Position numbers and translations under genes: made by a program. A stretch of 64,000 bases of DNA from Psychrobacter sp. Cmf 22.2 (lineage in GTDB: Bacteria; Pseudomonadota; Gammaproteobacteria; Pseudomonadales; Moraxellaceae). The notes under the pieces are model-generated. The model was not told the DNA's origin. It saw only the letters and a program-made list of their open reading frames with translations, and did no database searches. This document shows, in pieces, positions 61,655 to 64,000 of this stretch. Within the stretch, counting starts at the first letter, position 1; every line of letters starts with the position of its first letter. The stretch covers positions 248,001 to 312,000 of the forward strand of contig NZ_MRYA01000002.1 in assembly GCF_001921745.1 (NCBI RefSeq), in the 5' to 3' direction.

Positions 61655-62227
61655 ATGATAGTCACTACAGCAAGATTTGATCAATATCAGCTAATTATAA
61701 TGGCCAATGCCAGTAAAAATAATACGCCCAAGCTGACTGAAGTTAACTGGCTTGTAGAAGGTCAGTCATGGCGTCACTCAAAATCATTCGCTAAGCTCAA
61801 AAAGCACTACCAGCTTAGCGATGATGATTTTATATTTATAGACAAAAACGACTTAAACAGTAATGATGCTACTCAATCTTTACTACTGACGGCCATCGAC
61901 CAGCTTTATGAATATACCAATGGCAAACGCAATACTTTTGCTCTGCCATTAGACATCTCTTTGGGTACCGAATTTCAGCAGCAGGTATGGCAAGCTCTAC
62001 AAGGTATCAATCATGGCGAAACCATCAGCTATGCGACACTGGCAAAGCGCATTGGCAATCCTAAGGGCTTTCGTGCGGTGGCTAACGCTAATGGCAAAAA
62101 CCCTTTTAGTATTATTATTCCTTGTCACCGAGTGATTGCTAGTGATGGCAAGCTGGGTGGTTATACTGGTGGATTAGATAAGAAGCGTTATCTACTTGAG
62201 CTTGAGGGGTCGATGAGCAAGTTCTAA
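61655..62227 (+). CDS. ogt: methylated-DNA--protein-cysteine methyltransferase
   Basis: A 191-aa DNA repair protein that moves methyl groups from O6-methylguanine to its own cysteine. The active-site motif IIIPCHRVIASDG (PCHR) and the helix-turn-helix QQVWQALQGINHGETISYATLAKRIGNPKGFRAVANANGKNP are present. The N-terminal domain is short. The ATG at 61655 is preferred over the one at 61610 because GGAGA lies 6 bases upstream and the first 15 residues of the longer form overlap the ftsY intergenic space. It is the last gene before a terminator. Confidence 0.93.
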   Translation: MIVTTARFDQYQLIIMANASKNNTPKLTEVNWLVEGQSWRHSKSFAKLKKHYQLSDDDFIFIDKNDLNSNDATQSLLLTAIDQLYEYTNGKRNTFALPLDISLGTEFQQQVWQALQGINHGETISYATLAKRIGNPKGFRAVANANGKNPFSIIIPCHRVIASDGKLGGYTGGLDKKRYLLELEGSMSKF

Positions 62228-62250
62228 TTATAGTAAAAGTGTATGAGAAG

Positions 62251-62288
62251 CAAGAAAGCCAAACGCTAAAAACGTTTGGCTTTCTTGT
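62251..62288. terminator. bidirectional terminator between ogt and yebC
   Basis: Perfect 15-bp stem CAAGAAAGCCAAACG / CGTTTGGCTTTCTTG with a 7-base loop between converging genes. No long T run, but the hairpin is very stable. Confidence 0.85.
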
Positions 62289-62322
62289 ATTAAACTATCA
62301 ATTATTAAATGAGCAATGATAT

Positions 62323-63072
62323 CTATTGTTCAAGTTGTGCCATGACATCAGCAGAGAAGTTTACGTTGCTATAAACCTCTTGCACATCATCTATATCTTC
62401 TAACATATCAATCATTTTCATGACTTTTTCGGCATCATCGACATTGTCTATCTCAGCAGTGGTGGATGGCGACATAGTCACCTCAGCATTGTCAGAGACC
62501 AATCCAGCTGCATTAAGTGCATCTTTGACTTGACCAAAGCTGTCGACTTCGGTGATAACGAGTAGCGATGTTCCATCGTTTTCGATATCGAGTGCGCCTG
62601 CATCTAGTGCAGTGAGCATGACTTCATCTTCTAAGTTTACGTCATTAAAAGTGATTTCACCGCGCTTAGTAAATAAATAAGCGACTGAACCTGAAGTGCC
62701 AAGATTACCATCGAATTTGGTAAAGGCGTGACGCACTTCACTGACGGTACGATTGACATTGTCAGTCATCGTCTCGACCAAAACAGCGACACCGCCCACA
62801 CCGTAGCCTTCATAGCTGATCTCATCCATGTTTTCAGTATCGCCGCCGCCTGTGCCACGATCAACCGCGCGATTAATAGTATCGCGGGTCATATTGACCG
62901 ACAAGCCCTTTTCTATAGCGGCACGAAGACGTGGGTTTTTGTCAGGATCAGGATCTCCTTGTTTAGCGGCAGAAACAATTTCACGAATAACCTTGGTAAA
63001 TACTTTACCTTTTACTGCATCCTGACGGGCCTTGCGATGTTTGATGTTTGCCCATTTTGAATGACCTGCCAT
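62323..63072 (-). CDS. YebC/PmpR-type probable regulatory protein
   Basis: A 249-aa member of the YebC/TACO1 family, found in most bacteria; roles proposed include transcription control and translation of difficult (proline-rich) sequences. It starts [32 protein letters not shown] and continues [28 protein letters not shown] and [23 protein letters not shown], all diagnostic. The ATG at 63072 has AAGGAT 6 bases upstream. It is monocistronic. Confidence 0.94.
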   Translation of the reverse strand: MAGHSKWANIKHRKARQDAVKGKVFTKVIREIVSAAKQGDPDPDKNPRLRAAIEKGLSVNMTRDTINRAVDRGTGGGDTENMDEISYEGYGVGGVAVLVETMTDNVNRTVSEVRHAFTKFDGNLGTSGSVAYLFTKRGEITFNDVNLEDEVMLTALDAGALDIENDGTSLLVITEVDSFGQVKDALNAAGLVSDNAEVTMSPSTTAEIDNVDDAEKVMKMIDMLEDIDDVQEVYSNVNFSADVMAQLEQ

Positions 63073-63422
63073 ATTATATCCTTAAGTGCTATATGCTTTT
63101 TAGTATGATCTCAATGTCGTCATACCTATTATAGATACTGCGTTATAACCAAGTTTGTCTATTTATAGTGCGTACCAATCTCAGCATAACTAAGCGTCGC
63201 ATGTACTGCTATGACGTTATAAGCTTACGCTGGTATGAGTAATTTGTATGTTGTTGAGCACTATTTTTTGCTACACTGTGGCATCTTATATGTTGCAACA
63301 ACGGCTATAGACGCTCAATATTATAGACCAATTTTGCGTATTTTAAATAATTTGCGCTTATTCATCACACTTTAAATCATTAAGTGCTATCCAGCCATTG
63401 ATTTTACGAAGCCACTGATTCT
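63073..63422. other. intergenic region between yebC and the channel gene
   Basis: A 350-bp divergent region with no gene seen; only AT-rich promoter-like sequence. Confidence 0.45.
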
Positions 63423-64000
63423 ATGAAGCAACCGACTGCTGAAGCTATTACTCATTTACGTAACCGCATTCATATCATTATTGAAGGCACAGACACCCGT
63501 TTGGGTAAGCTCTTTGATATTGTATTATTGATTGCGATTTTGGCCAGTGTGGCCATAGTAATGCTTGATAGTGTGTTATATATGCGCTTGCAGTATGGCA
63601 CGCTGTTTTTTTATGCAGAATGGTTTTTTACCATTTTATTTACGATTGAGTATAGTCTCAGGTTATTCTCAGCACCCAATCGCCTTCGTTATGTTTTTAG
63701 TTTCTTTGGTATAGTAGATTTATTGTCTGTATTGCCAAGCTATCTAAGTCTAATGTTTGTGGGTGTACAGTACCTGCTCGTGATACGTATTCTACGTATT
63801 TTGCGTATTTTTCGTGTCCTCAAGCTTAAAGCTTACATGCAGCAAGCAGGTTTTTTGGCTTCTGCGCTTAAAACCAGTCAGCAAAAAATCACCGTGTTCT
63901 TCTTGTCGCTTGTCCTATTGGTAACAATCTTTGGCTCAGTCATTTACGTGGTAGAAGGACCAGAGAATGGTTTTACAAGTATTCCATTATCTATTTATTG
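63423..64000 (+). CDS. voltage-gated ion (potassium) channel, N-terminal part (3' end outside window)
   Basis: A partial gene of at least 192 codons, open to the window end. Hydrophobic segments S1 to S5 are visible. S4 has regularly spaced arginines ([19 protein letters not shown]), the voltage sensor. Segment S5 and the pore approach ([27 protein letters not shown]) are reached. The selectivity filter should lie just past the end. The pattern matches prokaryotic Kv-like channels (Ion_trans family). The ATG at 63423 is the best start. The selectivity (K+) is expected but the filter is not seen. Confidence 0.88.
   Translation, partial: [192 protein letters not shown]

Overview
The window looks like chromosome of a Psychrobacter-type member of the Moraxellaceae. 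The DNA is moderately AT-rich. It carries a CarO-family outer-membrane protein, an Hfq with a very long glycine-rich tail, a carboxy(nor)spermidine pathway, a valine-degradation cluster and an lpt/kds lipopolysaccharide cluster. The genus is inferred from gene content and sequence style; no database was searched. No tRNA, rRNA, CRISPR array or intact insertion sequence was seen.

Layout, 1-11 kb: a 5'-truncated aldehyde dehydrogenase; a 76-aa orphan; a nitric-oxide module (nnrS with a palindromic NsrR-like operator, then an nsrR-like regulator); a periplasmic alpha-carbonic anhydrase lipoprotein; two tandem paralogues of unknown function; an orphan beta-helix protein; an MFS exporter and a fatty-acyl-CoA ligase. 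From 11 to 20.4 kb: a propionyl-CoA synthetase, then a co-directional valine-degradation cluster (mmsA, acyl-CoA dehydrogenase, enoyl-CoA hydratase, 3-hydroxyisobutyryl-CoA hydrolase, mmsB), with an IclR regulator converging on it. From 20.9 to 33.5 kb: CarO-like porin, a lone Sfp-type phosphopantetheinyl transferase, a Pal-like lipoprotein, pepN, a DAHP synthase, lpxB-rnhB, a CAP-domain lipoprotein and a DUF924 protein.

From 33.5 to 39 kb: the two carboxy(nor)spermidine genes, separated by a 147-bp palindromic repeat, then a BetT-like transporter interrupted by one amber codon. From 40 to 45.2 kb: a pterin synthase homologue and the conserved tsaE-mutL-miaA-hfq group. From 45.5 to 49.4 kb: kdsD-kdsC-lptC-lptA-lptB, which make Kdo and export lipopolysaccharide. 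A second copy of the same repeat lies between lptC and lptA. From 49.7 to 64 kb: radA, rlpA and rodA (separated by a 0.9-kb AT-rich gap), an M15-type peptidase, an active/inactive M16 protease pair preceded by two tiny lipoproteins, ftsY, ogt, yebC, and a voltage-gated potassium channel that runs off the end.

The most interesting observations are: (i) a MITE-like repeat family with two copies of 145-147 bp that share terminal motifs and a 39-nt core but have different, internally complementary arms, plus a candidate 72-bp derivative between nnrS and nsrR; (ii) a predicted NsrR operator placed directly after a perfect -10 box of nnrS, together with an NsrR-like protein with a lengthened cysteine loop; (iii) a TGG-to-TAG-type interruption in a choline/betaine transporter; (iv) a pair of tiny related lipoproteins beside the M16 pair; (v) a repeat-rich N-terminal insertion in CarO. 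Housekeeping genes are otherwise ordinary.
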